A DNA stretch of 64,000 bases, taken from NCBI RefSeq assembly GCF_905175375.1, contig NZ_CAJIMS010000001.1, positions 1,550,001 to 1,614,000 on the forward strand, written 5' to 3'. This DNA comes from Chryseobacterium aquaeductus (GTDB taxonomy: Bacteria > Bacteroidota > Bacteroidia > Flavobacteriales > Weeksellaceae). Numbering within the stretch: position 1 is the stretch's first letter; every line of letters begins with the position of its first letter. The position numbers and the translations under genes were made by a program. Below the pieces are notes generated by a model. It did no database searches, was not told the origin of the DNA, and saw only the letters and a program-made list of their open reading frames with translations. Shown one piece after another: positions 42,936 to 51,247 of the stretch.

Positions 42936-43562
42936 CTACATATCCAAATAATCATCATTCCCGGGAAGATTGGTAATCTTAGAAATTGGATAAATAAACA
43001 TATCGTCAAAGTCATTCAAAGCATTAATCAATTGAAAATGTGAGAAATCTTTGATGTTTTGTAAAGTGATTTCTGCTTCTTTGATCTTCTTTTTCTTTAA
43101 AAGATATTGTCTTTGAACTCCGTTTAAAAGATAAGTTGAGGGCGTAAACCATTCTTTCCCTTTTTGGAATAAAAGATTGGAAAATGATGTATCGGTAATA
43201 TGATTATTTTTTACAATGATGATTTCTTCAGCTTTAGATTTCATCTTCATTTTCTCCAGCTCTTTTCGATCCTCAAATTTGAACGAATAATCATAGATGT
43301 TATTCTCAACCAATTGGAAATCTTGTGTTTCCGGAATTGCGTAAGGAATCATCATGATTCTGAATTTCTTATCCAGATCATAGGTGAGCCTCAATTTATA
43401 CAAACCGTCTTCATCGTGATTCAGGTTTTTAAAAATTTTTTCCAAATCGATAGAACCTTCCTTCCCGAAATGGGCAAAAGTATCATTTACACGTTTTTGG
43501 TGAAATTCCAGCAGGAACATTTCCTGATCTTCTACTTTAATGCTTTCAATGAATTGGGACAT
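42936..43562 (-). CDS. Class IV aminotransferase-like protein (probable 4-amino-4-deoxychorismate lyase)
   Basis: 208-residue PLP-fold IV protein. QKRVNDTFAHFG and the segment IIIVKNNHITDTSFSNLLFQKGKEWFTPSTYLLNGVQRQYLLKK (a conserved T-x2-SN pocket followed by the STYLL-NG-R motif) match branched-chain aminotransferase/aminodeoxychorismate lyase relatives. Together with the pabB homologue that overlaps its start by 17 bases it should convert chorismate to 4-aminobenzoate for folate. It is shorter than classical lyases. Specific reaction inferred from context. Confidence 0.75.
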   Translation of the reverse strand: MSQFIESIKVEDQEMFLLEFHQKRVNDTFAHFGKEGSIDLEKIFKNLNHDEDGLYKLRLTYDLDKKFRIMMIPYAIPETQDFQLVENNIYDYSFKFEDRKELEKMKMKSKAEEIIIVKNNHITDTSFSNLLFQKGKEWFTPSTYLLNGVQRQYLLKKKKIKEAEITLQNIKDFSHFQLINALNDFDDMFIYPISKITNLPGNDDYLDM

Positions 43563-44523
43563 AGATTTTATTTTTCATTTCTTGGTACTCGTCTTCTAAT
43601 CTGCTCATGTGTGTGATTCCGCCGCCGCTTTTGAAATACAGTTGGTCGCATTCTTTTTCGATAAAACGTATCATCACACAACTGTCAAGATTTTCACCAT
43701 CAAACCAACCGCAAACTCCGGTATAGAAACCTCTGTCGAAGCCTTCAGCCTCGAGTATTATTTCTAAAGTTTTGGGTTTTGGCGCACCTAAAATTGATCC
43801 TGCCGGCAAAAGTTTCTGCATGATGCTTCCCACTTTTCCTTTAAATTCCGGTTTTAAATTTCCAGAAATCTCAGAACTCATCGCAAACAGATCTTTTTGC
43901 TGAGTTTTAAGAAAATCGATATGCTGGAATTTGTCAACTTTTACATCATCTGCAACCATGCTGAGATCGTTTCTGAGCAAATCTACAACGGTATAATGTT
44001 CGGCTTTTTCTTTTGTGTCATTCTTCAAAACTTCTGCGGCATTCTCCAAAGATGCATCAATAGTGCCTTTCATCGGATAAGTGAAGATTTTATCACTGAT
44101 TATTTTGACGAAAGTTTCAGGAGAAAAAAATACAAAAAAATCTTTATATAAAACCTTGTATTTCGCCTGAGAATGATGAAAAATTTCTTCAAGACTCAGA
44201 TTGGTGTCAATTTTTGTTTTTCGGGTGTAATTGGTAAGGTAAGAATTTCCCATACGCAGATTTTTCTGAACGTGATCAAAGCCTTTTTGAAAGCTTTCCA
44301 AAGATTCAGGATAGGATTTCCATTCTGTTTTTTTTTGTAAAGCTTCCTTCTTTTTTGTGTTTGAAAATGTCTGAAAATCAATTAACAAACCATTTTCTTC
44401 GATTTCATTTTGCTTGAAAATTTCTATCTGATCGACGAGAAAATCAATCATAAAGAAAAAGGGAACCTTCTGATATGAAAGTTCGTCCATTTCAATAAAT
44501 TTTTGATGATTTGCCGAAAACAT
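43546..44523 (-). CDS. pabB: Aminodeoxychorismate synthase component I (chorismate-binding)
   Basis: 325-residue chorismate-binding enzyme that aminates chorismate to 4-amino-4-deoxychorismate. Conserved C-terminal motifs: SYLTNYTRKTKI, the FTYPMKGTIDA segment, HYTVVDLLRNDLSMVADDV, KVGSIMQKLLPAGSILGAPKPKTLEIILEAE and GFYTGVCGWFDGENLDSCVMIRFIE. The stand-alone N-terminal domain is short, typical of this subfamily in Bacteroidota. I used ATG 44523 (MFSANHQ...); ATG 44490 is equally possible because a -7 box at 44528-44535 lies only 4 bases upstream of 44523. Paired with the pabC-like gene. Confidence 0.9.
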   Translation of the reverse strand: MFSANHQKFIEMDELSYQKVPFFFMIDFLVDQIEIFKQNEIEENGLLIDFQTFSNTKKKEALQKKTEWKSYPESLESFQKGFDHVQKNLRMGNSYLTNYTRKTKIDTNLSLEEIFHHSQAKYKVLYKDFFVFFSPETFVKIISDKIFTYPMKGTIDASLENAAEVLKNDTKEKAEHYTVVDLLRNDLSMVADDVKVDKFQHIDFLKTQQKDLFAMSSEISGNLKPEFKGKVGSIMQKLLPAGSILGAPKPKTLEIILEAEGFDRGFYTGVCGWFDGENLDSCVMIRFIEKECDQLYFKSGGGITHMSRLEDEYQEMKNKIYVPIH

Positions 44524-44526
44524 TCC

Positions 44527-44556
44527 GCAAAAGTAGTTATTGATGTTTACTTTTGC
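44527..44556. promoter_or_regulatory. Symmetric divergent promoter: inverted TACTTTTG boxes
   Basis: GCAAAAGTA (44527-44535) and TACTTTTGC (44548-44556) form a perfect 9-bp inverted repeat with a 12-base spacer. Each arm contains a TACTTTTG -7 box, one reading toward pabB (minus) and one toward the membrane protein gene at 44571 (plus). Confidence 0.5.
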
Positions 44557-44570
44557 ACAAAATATTTTCA

Positions 44571-45314
44571 ATGAAGGAGAAATATCCACAAAAACCGGGA
44601 ATCGATTTTATATTAAAACAGGCATTTTATTACTGGAACAGAACTCTGCTTTATCAGTTAGTATTTTCAATAGTTTATTTTACGATATTTTTTACGGTAT
44701 TTTTATACATATCAAATCGTTTTGGTGTGTACGATCAGTTGCTCAATGCAACGTTTGAGTATCTGAAAATCGGACCGAAAGGTTTGACAGCTCTCCAAAC
44801 AGAACTCGCAACCATAAAATCTACAGAAAACTACGAATATACAATGTTGGGAATGTTGGCTGTTTCAGCATTTTTATTTCCATTAAATCTAGGATTTTAC
44901 CAAATTTACAGGAAGATAGATTTAAAGGAGCAGCTCGAATTATCTGACCTTTTTGTGGGGTACAACGGCTTAAATTTTTTCAGATACACGTCTTATTTTG
45001 TATTTTGGTATTTGGTAAGTGATATGCTGAAAATCACTGTATTCTTACCTTTTGTTTGGATTTTAATTACTCTGTTTATTGCTCCCCTCATGTTTTTCCA
45101 AAACAAAACAATTTTCGAGGGAATTGCTTTAAGCTGGAAGGTTTTGAAGCTTTATTTCATAGAAATTTTCGTTTGTACTCTTGTGGCGGTTTTGTTTAAA
45201 TATGTTGGTTTTATGTTGTTTTTAGTAGGTGCACTTTTCACCTTTCCTTTTTGGAATGCCATGATTTATACACTTTACAAAACTTTTTTTACTGAAGAAA
45301 AATCGATTAATTAA
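44571..45314 (+). CDS. Polytopic membrane protein, function unknown
   Basis: 247-residue integral membrane protein with about six hydrophobic segments: LYQLVFSIVYFTIFFTVFLYIS, LGMLAVSAFLFPLNLGFY, FFRYTSYFVFWYLVSDMLK, VFLPFVWILITLFIAPLMF, YFIEIFVCTLVAVLFKYVG and FLVGALFTFPFWNAMIYTLY. The layout (loop, helix, conserved GFYQIYRKID) resembles DUF4013/DUF975-like families but I cannot assign one. It is divergent from pabB across a shared promoter region. ATG 44571 is chosen because the TACTTTTG box at 44548 would not allow the upstream ATG at 44553. Confidence 0.75.
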   Translation: MKEKYPQKPGIDFILKQAFYYWNRTLLYQLVFSIVYFTIFFTVFLYISNRFGVYDQLLNATFEYLKIGPKGLTALQTELATIKSTENYEYTMLGMLAVSAFLFPLNLGFYQIYRKIDLKEQLELSDLFVGYNGLNFFRYTSYFVFWYLVSDMLKITVFLPFVWILITLFIAPLMFFQNKTIFEGIALSWKVLKLYFIEIFVCTLVAVLFKYVGFMLFLVGALFTFPFWNAMIYTLYKTFFTEEKSIN

Positions 45315-45395
45315 AAAGTATACGTTGTTTTCGTAGCTTGGCATAATATTTATACTGTCATTTAATTATATTTTTTTGCTATTTAATCAAACTAA

Positions 45396-45403
45396 TAATT
45401 TTG
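45396..45403 (+). promoter_or_regulatory. -7 box of the AI-2E transporter gene
   Basis: TAATTTTG with a TTG 17 bases upstream (45376-45378). The box ends 7 bases before the ATG at 45411, so the transcript has little or no leader. Confidence 0.4.
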
Positions 45404-45410
45404 AAAAAAA

Positions 45411-46505
45411 ATGTCACACAACGAAAAACAAATTAGCGGTGTTGTTATCAAACAGATTGCCCTGCTAGCGATTATTTTAACTTTAGCGGCTTTAATTTGC
45501 TTTAATCTGGCTCTATTTATACCCTCATTACTTGGAGCAATTACAATCTATGTAGTTTGCAGGAAATACAATTTTTATTTGCAGGAAGAAAAAAAATGGA
45601 AACCTTGGGTTTCTTCTTTAGTTTTGATGCTGGCAAGTTTAGTGATTATTATTTTACCCTTGTATTTCATTGGTGATTTACTGATTGAGAAATTAGGAAA
45701 TGCAAAGGTTTACATGGAAAAATTTAATGTGTTTATTGAGAAAATTCACACGTTCGTCTATGACAAAACAAAGTTTGATCTTCTTAGTAAAGAAAATATG
45801 ACCAAGCTTAAAAACTTCGCCGGACAATTTTCTACCGTTGCTCTGAGTGGTACATTCAATACGCTTACAGTGATCATGTCTATGTATTTCATTCTATATT
45901 TTATGTTTGAAAAACCTAGACTCTTTGAAAGAATACTAGCGTCTGCTGCACCATTGAAAAGATCTAATGTTTCTTTGATTGGTGAGAAGATGCGTAAACT
46001 CATTATGGCAAATGCAATCGGAATTCCGGTTGTAGCTTTGGGTCAAGGTATCGTTGCACTTATAGGTTACTTTATATTTGGTGCACCAAGCCCGATTTTG
46101 CTTTTTGCTTTAACGGCTGTGGCATCAATGATTCCAATTGTGGGAGCGGCAATAATTTATGCCCCAATCTGTATCTTTATGATTGCAGAAGGTCAAACCG
46201 GTCCTGGTATCGGTCTTGGAATATATTGTGTTATTGTAGTAGGACTTACTGATAATTTGCTGCGTTTTACGTTATTAAAAAGATTGGAAGACATTCACCC
46301 TCTGAACACTGTCTTTGGAATTATTATGGGAATGAATCTATTCGGGTTTATGGGATTGATTTTTGGTCCGATCTTTATATCGCTTACGCTTCTTCTCATT
46401 CAGGTGTACAGAAACGAGTTTTCAGATGATGATACGCCGGAACTTGAACTTTCAAGCAAAGACAGAGATGAAGAATTGGAAAACAAAATCGATTTAATTG
46501 TATAG
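45411..46505 (+). CDS. AI-2E family transporter (permease)
   Basis: 364-residue membrane protein of the AI-2E/TqsA superfamily (UPF0118), which exports or equilibrates small solutes such as AI-2, Na+/H+ or similar. Conserved ICFNLALFIPSLLGAITIYVV near the N terminus, the soluble loop between helices 3 and 4, and the C-terminal cluster PVVALGQGIVALIGYFIFG, ALTAVASMIPIVGAAIIYAPI, EDIHPLNTVFGIIMG and GFMGLIFGPIFISLTLLLI, as is diagnostic. The DUF3820 gene starts 3 bases after the stop, suggesting cotranscription. Confidence 0.92.
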   Translation: MSHNEKQISGVVIKQIALLAIILTLAALICFNLALFIPSLLGAITIYVVCRKYNFYLQEEKKWKPWVSSLVLMLASLVIIILPLYFIGDLLIEKLGNAKVYMEKFNVFIEKIHTFVYDKTKFDLLSKENMTKLKNFAGQFSTVALSGTFNTLTVIMSMYFILYFMFEKPRLFERILASAAPLKRSNVSLIGEKMRKLIMANAIGIPVVALGQGIVALIGYFIFGAPSPILLFALTAVASMIPIVGAAIIYAPICIFMIAEGQTGPGIGLGIYCVIVVGLTDNLLRFTLLKRLEDIHPLNTVFGIIMGMNLFGFMGLIFGPIFISLTLLLIQVYRNEFSDDDTPELELSSKDRDEELENKIDLIV

Positions 46506-46508
46506 AAA

Positions 46509-46775
46509 ATGGAGCAAGGAATAAATGCGGAAATTCTTAAAGAAATCTGTGTAGAAAAAATGCCGTTCGGAAAACATAAAGATATGATTTTGGCTGATTT
46601 ACCCATAAGTTATCTGGAATGGTTTCACCGTCAGGGAATGCCAAAAGGCAAACTGGGAATGCAATTTTCCACGGTTTATGAAATTAAATTAAATGGTCTG
46701 ATGGATCTTCTGACGCCTCTGCGCGGAGGAAAAGTTGATTGTCAAACTCCCAAAACAAAAGTATATAAGTTTTAA
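46509..46775 (+). CDS. DUF3820 family small protein
   Basis: 88-residue protein matching DUF3820, a small conserved family of unknown function found across Proteobacteria and Bacteroidota. The core signature MPFGKHKDMILADLPISYLEWFHRQGMPKGKLG is present in full. It begins 3 bases after the AI-2E gene and ends just before a bidirectional terminator. No role can be given. Confidence 0.9.
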   Translation: MEQGINAEILKEICVEKMPFGKHKDMILADLPISYLEWFHRQGMPKGKLGMQFSTVYEIKLNGLMDLLTPLRGGKVDCQTPKTKVYKF

Positions 46776-46785
46776 AGTGATTAAC

Positions 46786-46830
46786 TTAAAAAAATCGGCG
46801 GCACCAAAAGTGTCGCCGATTTTACGTTTA
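46786..46830. terminator. Bidirectional terminator between DUF3820 and uvrB
   Basis: 14-bp stem with one mismatch, arms 46792-46805 and 46811-46824, A-rich on one side and U-rich on the other, so it can terminate transcription in both directions between two convergent genes. Confidence 0.85.
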
Positions 46831-46837
46831 TGTGAAA

Positions 46838-48829
46838 TTAACCTTTCAACGCAGCAATTTCATCTCTTAGTTGTGCGGCCTTAATAAAATCCAGATTTTT
46901 TGCAGCACCTTCCATTTCTTTTTGTTTCTGAAGAATTAATTTTTCAACATCTTCAGTGGCGTAGGTCGATTTCACATCTGCAACTTTTTGCAAAATTTGT
47001 TTCTGAGTATATTTTTCATCCGGGAAATCTTTGCTTCTGCCCACGAGATTTTCAGAAATCTTTTTATTTAATGCCATAGGAATTTTACCGTGTTCCGTAT
47101 TATAGGCGATTTGTTTTTCACGACGATATTCGGTTTCATCTAGAGTTGCCTGCATTGATTTGGTGATTTTATCGGCATATAAAATGGCTCTTCCGTTAAG
47201 GTTTCTTGCGGCACGACCGACCGTCTGAATCATTGATCTTCTGCTTCTTAACATTCCTTCTTTATCAGCATCAAGAATTGCAACAAGCGAAACTTCCGGT
47301 AAATCTAAACCTTCTCTCAACAAATTGACTCCAATTAAAACATCAAAAATTCCTAAACGTAAATCCTGCATGATTTGGATACGTTCCAAGGTTTCCACGT
47401 CAGAGTGAATGTATCTGGTTCTGATCCCGAATTTGGTGAAATATTTAGTCAGTTCTTCCGCCATTTTCTTGGTTAAAGTCGTGACTAAAACTCTTTCATC
47501 AATTTCAGAACGTTTTCGGATCTCTTCCATCAAATCATCAATCTGATTTAAAGAAGGACGAATTTCTATAATTGGATCTAAAAGTCCGGTTGGCCTGATA
47601 ATCTGTTCGATATATTCTCCACCTGTTTTTTCTAATTCGTAATCGGCTGGTGTTGCAGAAACATAAATGACCTGATTTTGAATCGCTTCAAACTCTTCAA
47701 ATTTCAAAGGTCGGTTGTCCATTGCGGCAGGAAGACGGAATCCGTATTCCACCAAAGCTTCTTTACGGCTTCTGTCACCACCATACATCGCATGAACTTG
47801 CGGAACGGTAACGTGGCTTTCGTCAATGACCATCAAATAATCTTTTGGAAAATAATCTAAAAGACAGAAAGGTCGTGAACCGGGCAATCTGCCGTCAAGA
47901 TAACGTGAATAATTTTCGATTCCTGAGCAGTAGCCCAATTCTTTGATCATTTCAAGGTCGAGCTCTGTTCTCTCCTGAAGTCTTTTTGATTCTAAAGGTT
48001 TTCCGATCTCAGAGAAAAAATCGACTTGCTTTACCATATCATCCTGAATATTTCTGATCGCGCCATTCAAGGTTTCTTTTGAAGTCACGAAAAGATTGGC
48101 AGGATAAATTTGAATTTGATCAAAATTAGCTGTTGTATTTCCTGAAACTGGATCAAAGCTCTGAATTTTTTCAATTTCATCTCCAAAAAACTGAATTCTC
48201 ACTCCATTATCTGCATACGCAGGAAATATGTCGATTACATCACCTTTTACCCGAAACGTACCTCTTGAAAAGTCTGCCAATGTTCTGGAATATAAAGCAT
48301 TAACTAAAGAATGCAGAAGTGCTGTTCTCGTAGTTTTCTCACCAATTTCAAGTGAAATAAGAGATTTGTGAAATTCAGCAGGATTTCCTACACCGTAAAT
48401 ACATGATACAGAGGCAACAATCAATACATCTCTTCTTCCGGAAAGTAAACTTGCAATCGCTGAAAGACGTAATTTTTCTACTTCTTCATTAATGCTTAAG
48501 TCTTTTTCAATATATGTTCCCGAACTTGCGATATAGGCTTCAGGCTGATAATAATCATAGTAACTTACAAAATATTCCACCGCATTTTCCGGAAAGAATT
48601 CTTTAAACTCCATAAAAAGCTGAGCCGCTAAAGTCTTGTTGTGAGCCAAAACTAAAGTGGGTTTCTGTGTATTATAAACTACGTTGGCAACAGTAAATGT
48701 TTTCCCGGAACCCGTCACCCCGAGTAAAGTCTGATATTTTTCACCGATTTCCAAACCTTCAGTCAATTTTTCGATAGCTGTAGGCTGGTCTCCGGTTGGT
48801 TTATATTCTGATTGAAGATTAAATTTCAT
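46838..48829 (-). CDS. uvrB: Excinuclease ABC subunit B
   Basis: UvrB is the damage-verifying helicase of nucleotide excision repair. 663 residues, normal length. Walker A LGVTGSGKTFTVAN, the beta-hairpin YYDYYQPEAYIASS, Walker B VIDESHVT, and helicase motifs V-VI GVNLLREGLDLPEVSLVAILDADKEGMLRS and QTVGRAARN are all present. The C-terminal UVR domain (EKLILQKQKEMEGAAKNLDFIKAAQLRDEI) that binds UvrC ends the protein. It is convergent with the DUF3820 gene. No SOS box recognised upstream. Confidence 0.97.
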   Translation of the reverse strand: MKFNLQSEYKPTGDQPTAIEKLTEGLEIGEKYQTLLGVTGSGKTFTVANVVYNTQKPTLVLAHNKTLAAQLFMEFKEFFPENAVEYFVSYYDYYQPEAYIASSGTYIEKDLSINEEVEKLRLSAIASLLSGRRDVLIVASVSCIYGVGNPAEFHKSLISLEIGEKTTRTALLHSLVNALYSRTLADFSRGTFRVKGDVIDIFPAYADNGVRIQFFGDEIEKIQSFDPVSGNTTANFDQIQIYPANLFVTSKETLNGAIRNIQDDMVKQVDFFSEIGKPLESKRLQERTELDLEMIKELGYCSGIENYSRYLDGRLPGSRPFCLLDYFPKDYLMVIDESHVTVPQVHAMYGGDRSRKEALVEYGFRLPAAMDNRPLKFEEFEAIQNQVIYVSATPADYELEKTGGEYIEQIIRPTGLLDPIIEIRPSLNQIDDLMEEIRKRSEIDERVLVTTLTKKMAEELTKYFTKFGIRTRYIHSDVETLERIQIMQDLRLGIFDVLIGVNLLREGLDLPEVSLVAILDADKEGMLRSRRSMIQTVGRAARNLNGRAILYADKITKSMQATLDETEYRREKQIAYNTEHGKIPMALNKKISENLVGRSKDFPDEKYTQKQILQKVADVKSTYATEDVEKLILQKQKEMEGAAKNLDFIKAAQLRDEIAALKG

Positions 48830-48931
48830 CTGAGGATATTTATTTTTTTATTTGGTCAGATGGAACACCTTACCATCATTGCCTTTCAAGATATTCTTGT
48901 CTTGGCGTTTCATCCATCAAATTTATGAAAT

Positions 48932-48955
48932 AAAAAAGAGTCCGAAAGCGGACTC
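48932..48955 (-). terminator. Terminator of the M56 peptidase gene
   Basis: Perfect 7-bp G/C-rich stem GAGTCCG/CGGACTC (48938-48944 and 48949-48955) with loop AAAG, followed by six U on the minus strand. Confidence 0.8.
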
Positions 48956-48980
48956 CTGAATATAATTTATTGTGTTTTTG

Positions 48981-50762
48981 TTAATTTGCGAATGACATTA
49001 TTAAAGGCATACTGAACGTTGTTCTTACCAAATTTCCTTCATTTGTTGCAGGTTTCCACTTTTCATTAGCCAATGCAACTTTCACTGCGCGTTCTGCTTC
49101 AAAATTAAATTTTTCATTATCTCCTGAAGTAAAAATTTTGTCAACAGTTCCTTGTTCATCAATTCCGATATACACTGTAGTTTTTAATGTTCCTTCGTCT
49201 CCTTTAAAAACACTTCCATCAAACACTCCTGAAACCTTATTCCTAAGACTATTTGCTCCTCCTGGGAATTCTGCCTGTATAAAATTTGCTGATGGCGGCG
49301 GCGGAATAGAAAGATCTTGATTAGTTGAGGGTTTGGGCGTTAGGACTTTTGCTTCTGTAGCTTTTCTTTGTGTGATGGTGTCTTTTCCTTTTATAAAAGC
49401 TTTCGGTTTAAAACCCATAAAAATCATTTCTTCTTTCTTTAGGTACTTCTGATAGTATGCATTTGTCATCACATTCACCTGAAACGGTTCAGGATTTTTT
49501 GCACTTATCGCATTAGGATATCTTTTGCTTATAAAATAATTTGAAAAATCTTGTGGTTTATATTTTCTAATATCTTGGTTTCTGGCTTTCTTCCCATCAA
49601 TCCACAACCCATATTTTTTTGAGTCTGCGAAATCATTAAGCTGGCTTTGTGTCACTTTAATTTTTGCAGATTTTTCAGGAATGTCAAAAAAGTACAAAGG
49701 TGTTTCATTTCTTTGTTCTTTTGTTAGTTGGAAATATAATTCTTTCAGTTTTGCACGATCTTTATTACTCACCGCCTTATGAAACTCACCATATTTTTTC
49801 TGCTCTAAAAGATTGCCGTATTTTTTGATAACTTGATTGTATTCTGTAAAAGGATCATCTGCAAAAACATTCTGAAACGCATTTGTTTTTTTTGTGGAAT
49901 AATCTTGCGCATAAACTTTGTCTACAAAAAAACCTGCAAGTAGAACGAATAGAGGAATTGCCAAATACTTTTTTGCCTCCGCAAATTTTGAATTTCTTTT
50001 GGTCATCATAATTAATTTTTTTTTTGTGTTATTGAAATTGAATTGGTGTGTTAATGGTAAATTTTGTTTCTTAAGAACTTCATTGAGAATGAGTTCCTGA
50101 TAATTTTTAATGTTGTTATTTTTAAGAATAACTTCTTCGTCAGCCAAAAATTCGTGATTGGTAATCATTGCGTTTTTGTAGAAATAAATAAATGGGTTGA
50201 ACCATGAAAAAGCTTTTATAAATTCAATCAAAAGAACATCAAAAGAATGTTTTTGTGTCACATGAATTTCCTCATGAAGAAATATTCTATCATCTATTTT
50301 GCCATCGTTATAATAATTTTCTGAAAGGTAAATGATATTTAAAAAGCTGAAAGGAGCAATTTCCTGACTCAACAAGATAACGGTTCTGTTTTGATAAGTA
50401 ATTTTTCTGCCTTTTAATAATTTAATTTTTACAATCGAGTACATTATTTTCAAAACAAAAAATCCACATATAATAAAATAGACGAGCAGGAATAATTGAG
50501 AGTAATCAAAAGTTTTGGCTTGGTCGATAACCGGATTCTGCACAATCTGCTGTTGAATTCCCTGTTCAAAAATAATAGTTGATTTTTTATTTTCAATTTG
50601 TAGCGTCTCAATGGTTACTAAAGGAATTGAATATGAGAATATTAACCCTAATAGCAAGTAGAAACGATTGAATGTAAATGTTTTTTCTTTTTCCAGAAAA
50701 AGATAATAAAGACCAAGCACAATCCCTGAGCACAGAATTATTTTTAGAATGATCGTTTCCAT
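48981..50762 (-). CDS. M56 family (BlaR1-like) membrane metallopeptidase with TonB C-terminal domain
   Basis: 593-residue sensor/signal-transducing peptidase. Four membrane helices in the N-terminal half (about residues 1-20, 33-50, 88-110, 267-285) surround a cytoplasmic zinc site HEEIH (HExxH) followed by NHEFLADEEVI, as in BlaR1/MecR1. After the last helix the extracellular part ends in a TonB C-terminal-like domain (GVFDGSVFKGDEGTLKTTVYIGIDEQGTVDKIF ... KWKPATNEGNLVRTTFSMPL). The gene starts 3 bases after the BlaI-type repressor stop. In this pairing the peptidase is expected to cleave or inactivate the repressor upon signal. Confidence 0.9.
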   Translation of the reverse strand: METIILKIILCSGIVLGLYYLFLEKEKTFTFNRFYLLLGLIFSYSIPLVTIETLQIENKKSTIIFEQGIQQQIVQNPVIDQAKTFDYSQLFLLVYFIICGFFVLKIMYSIVKIKLLKGRKITYQNRTVILLSQEIAPFSFLNIIYLSENYYNDGKIDDRIFLHEEIHVTQKHSFDVLLIEFIKAFSWFNPFIYFYKNAMITNHEFLADEEVILKNNNIKNYQELILNEVLKKQNLPLTHQFNFNNTKKKLIMMTKRNSKFAEAKKYLAIPLFVLLAGFFVDKVYAQDYSTKKTNAFQNVFADDPFTEYNQVIKKYGNLLEQKKYGEFHKAVSNKDRAKLKELYFQLTKEQRNETPLYFFDIPEKSAKIKVTQSQLNDFADSKKYGLWIDGKKARNQDIRKYKPQDFSNYFISKRYPNAISAKNPEPFQVNVMTNAYYQKYLKKEEMIFMGFKPKAFIKGKDTITQRKATEAKVLTPKPSTNQDLSIPPPPSANFIQAEFPGGANSLRNKVSGVFDGSVFKGDEGTLKTTVYIGIDEQGTVDKIFTSGDNEKFNFEAERAVKVALANEKWKPATNEGNLVRTTFSMPLIMSFAN

Positions 50763-50765
50763 TTA

Positions 50766-51137
50766 TTATTCTTTTATTTCTTTATCGATAATTTCACGAA
50801 GTTCTTTCAGTTGCTTTTGTGTCAGCTTTGTGTTTGATGTAAAAAAAGATGCAAACTGCGTTACCGAGCTGTTAAAAAATCGGTCGATCATAGAAGTCAT
50901 TTCTTCCTTGAAATATTCGCTTTTTTTCACTTTAGCAAAATATTCTCTTGAATTTCCAAATAGTGTGTATCCTACCAAATTTTTGTTTTGCATTCTTTTT
51001 AGCAAAGTTGCCACGGTTGTAGATGCAGGTTTCGGTTCGGGATAAGATTCGAGTATTTCTTTCATGAAAAGTTTTTCTTTTTCCCACAGCATTTCCATGA
51101 TGACTTCTTCAGAATCTGTTAATTTTATTTCTTTCAT
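50766..51137 (-). CDS. BlaI/MecI/CopY-type transcriptional repressor
   Basis: 123-residue winged-helix repressor. EIKLTDSEEVIMEMLWEKEKLFMKEILESYPE followed by KPASTTVATLLKRMQNKNLVGYTLFGNSREYFAKV is the conserved DNA-binding half; the C-terminal helices that dimerise and carry the peptidase cut site follow (STMIDRFFNSSV-like). It is first in an operon with the M56 peptidase. A perfect palindrome of the BlaI operator form TACAnnTGTA overlaps its own -7 box, so autoregulation is expected. Confidence 0.92.
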   Translation of the reverse strand: MKEIKLTDSEEVIMEMLWEKEKLFMKEILESYPEPKPASTTVATLLKRMQNKNLVGYTLFGNSREYFAKVKKSEYFKEEMTSMIDRFFNSSVTQFASFFTSNTKLTQKQLKELREIIDKEIKE

Positions 51138-51141
51138 GTTC

Positions 51142-51153
51142 TACATTTTTGTA
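51142..51153. promoter_or_regulatory. Second BlaI-like half-site pair
   Basis: TACATTTTTGTA has the TACA...TGTA arms of a BlaI operator with a 4-base spacing instead of 2. It lies 5 bases upstream of the repressor's start codon, between the strong operator and the gene. Confidence 0.35.
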
Positions 51154-51158
51154 TTGCG

Positions 51159-51174
51159 TTCTACAAATGTAGAA
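51159..51174. promoter_or_regulatory. BlaI-type operator overlapping the -7 box
   Basis: TTCTACAAATGTAGAA is a perfect 16-bp palindrome whose core TACAAATGTA fits the BlaI/MecI operator TACAnnTGTA. Its middle is also the minus-strand -7 box TACATTTG of the repressor gene, so a bound repressor would block transcription. Confidence 0.7.
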
Positions 51175-51193
51175 TAAAAATTTTACTGTACAA
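51164..51193 (-). promoter_or_regulatory. Complete Bacteroidota promoter of the BlaI-M56 operon
   Basis: On the minus strand TTG (51191-51193) is followed after exactly 19 bases by TACATTTG (51164-51171), the full Bacteroidota consensus TTG-N19-TAnnTTTG. The start codon lies 26 bases downstream. Confidence 0.7.
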
Positions 51194-51247
51194 ATTTTTG
51201 TGGCATTATTTTTACATGATCATTGATAATCACTTTAAAAATTATAT

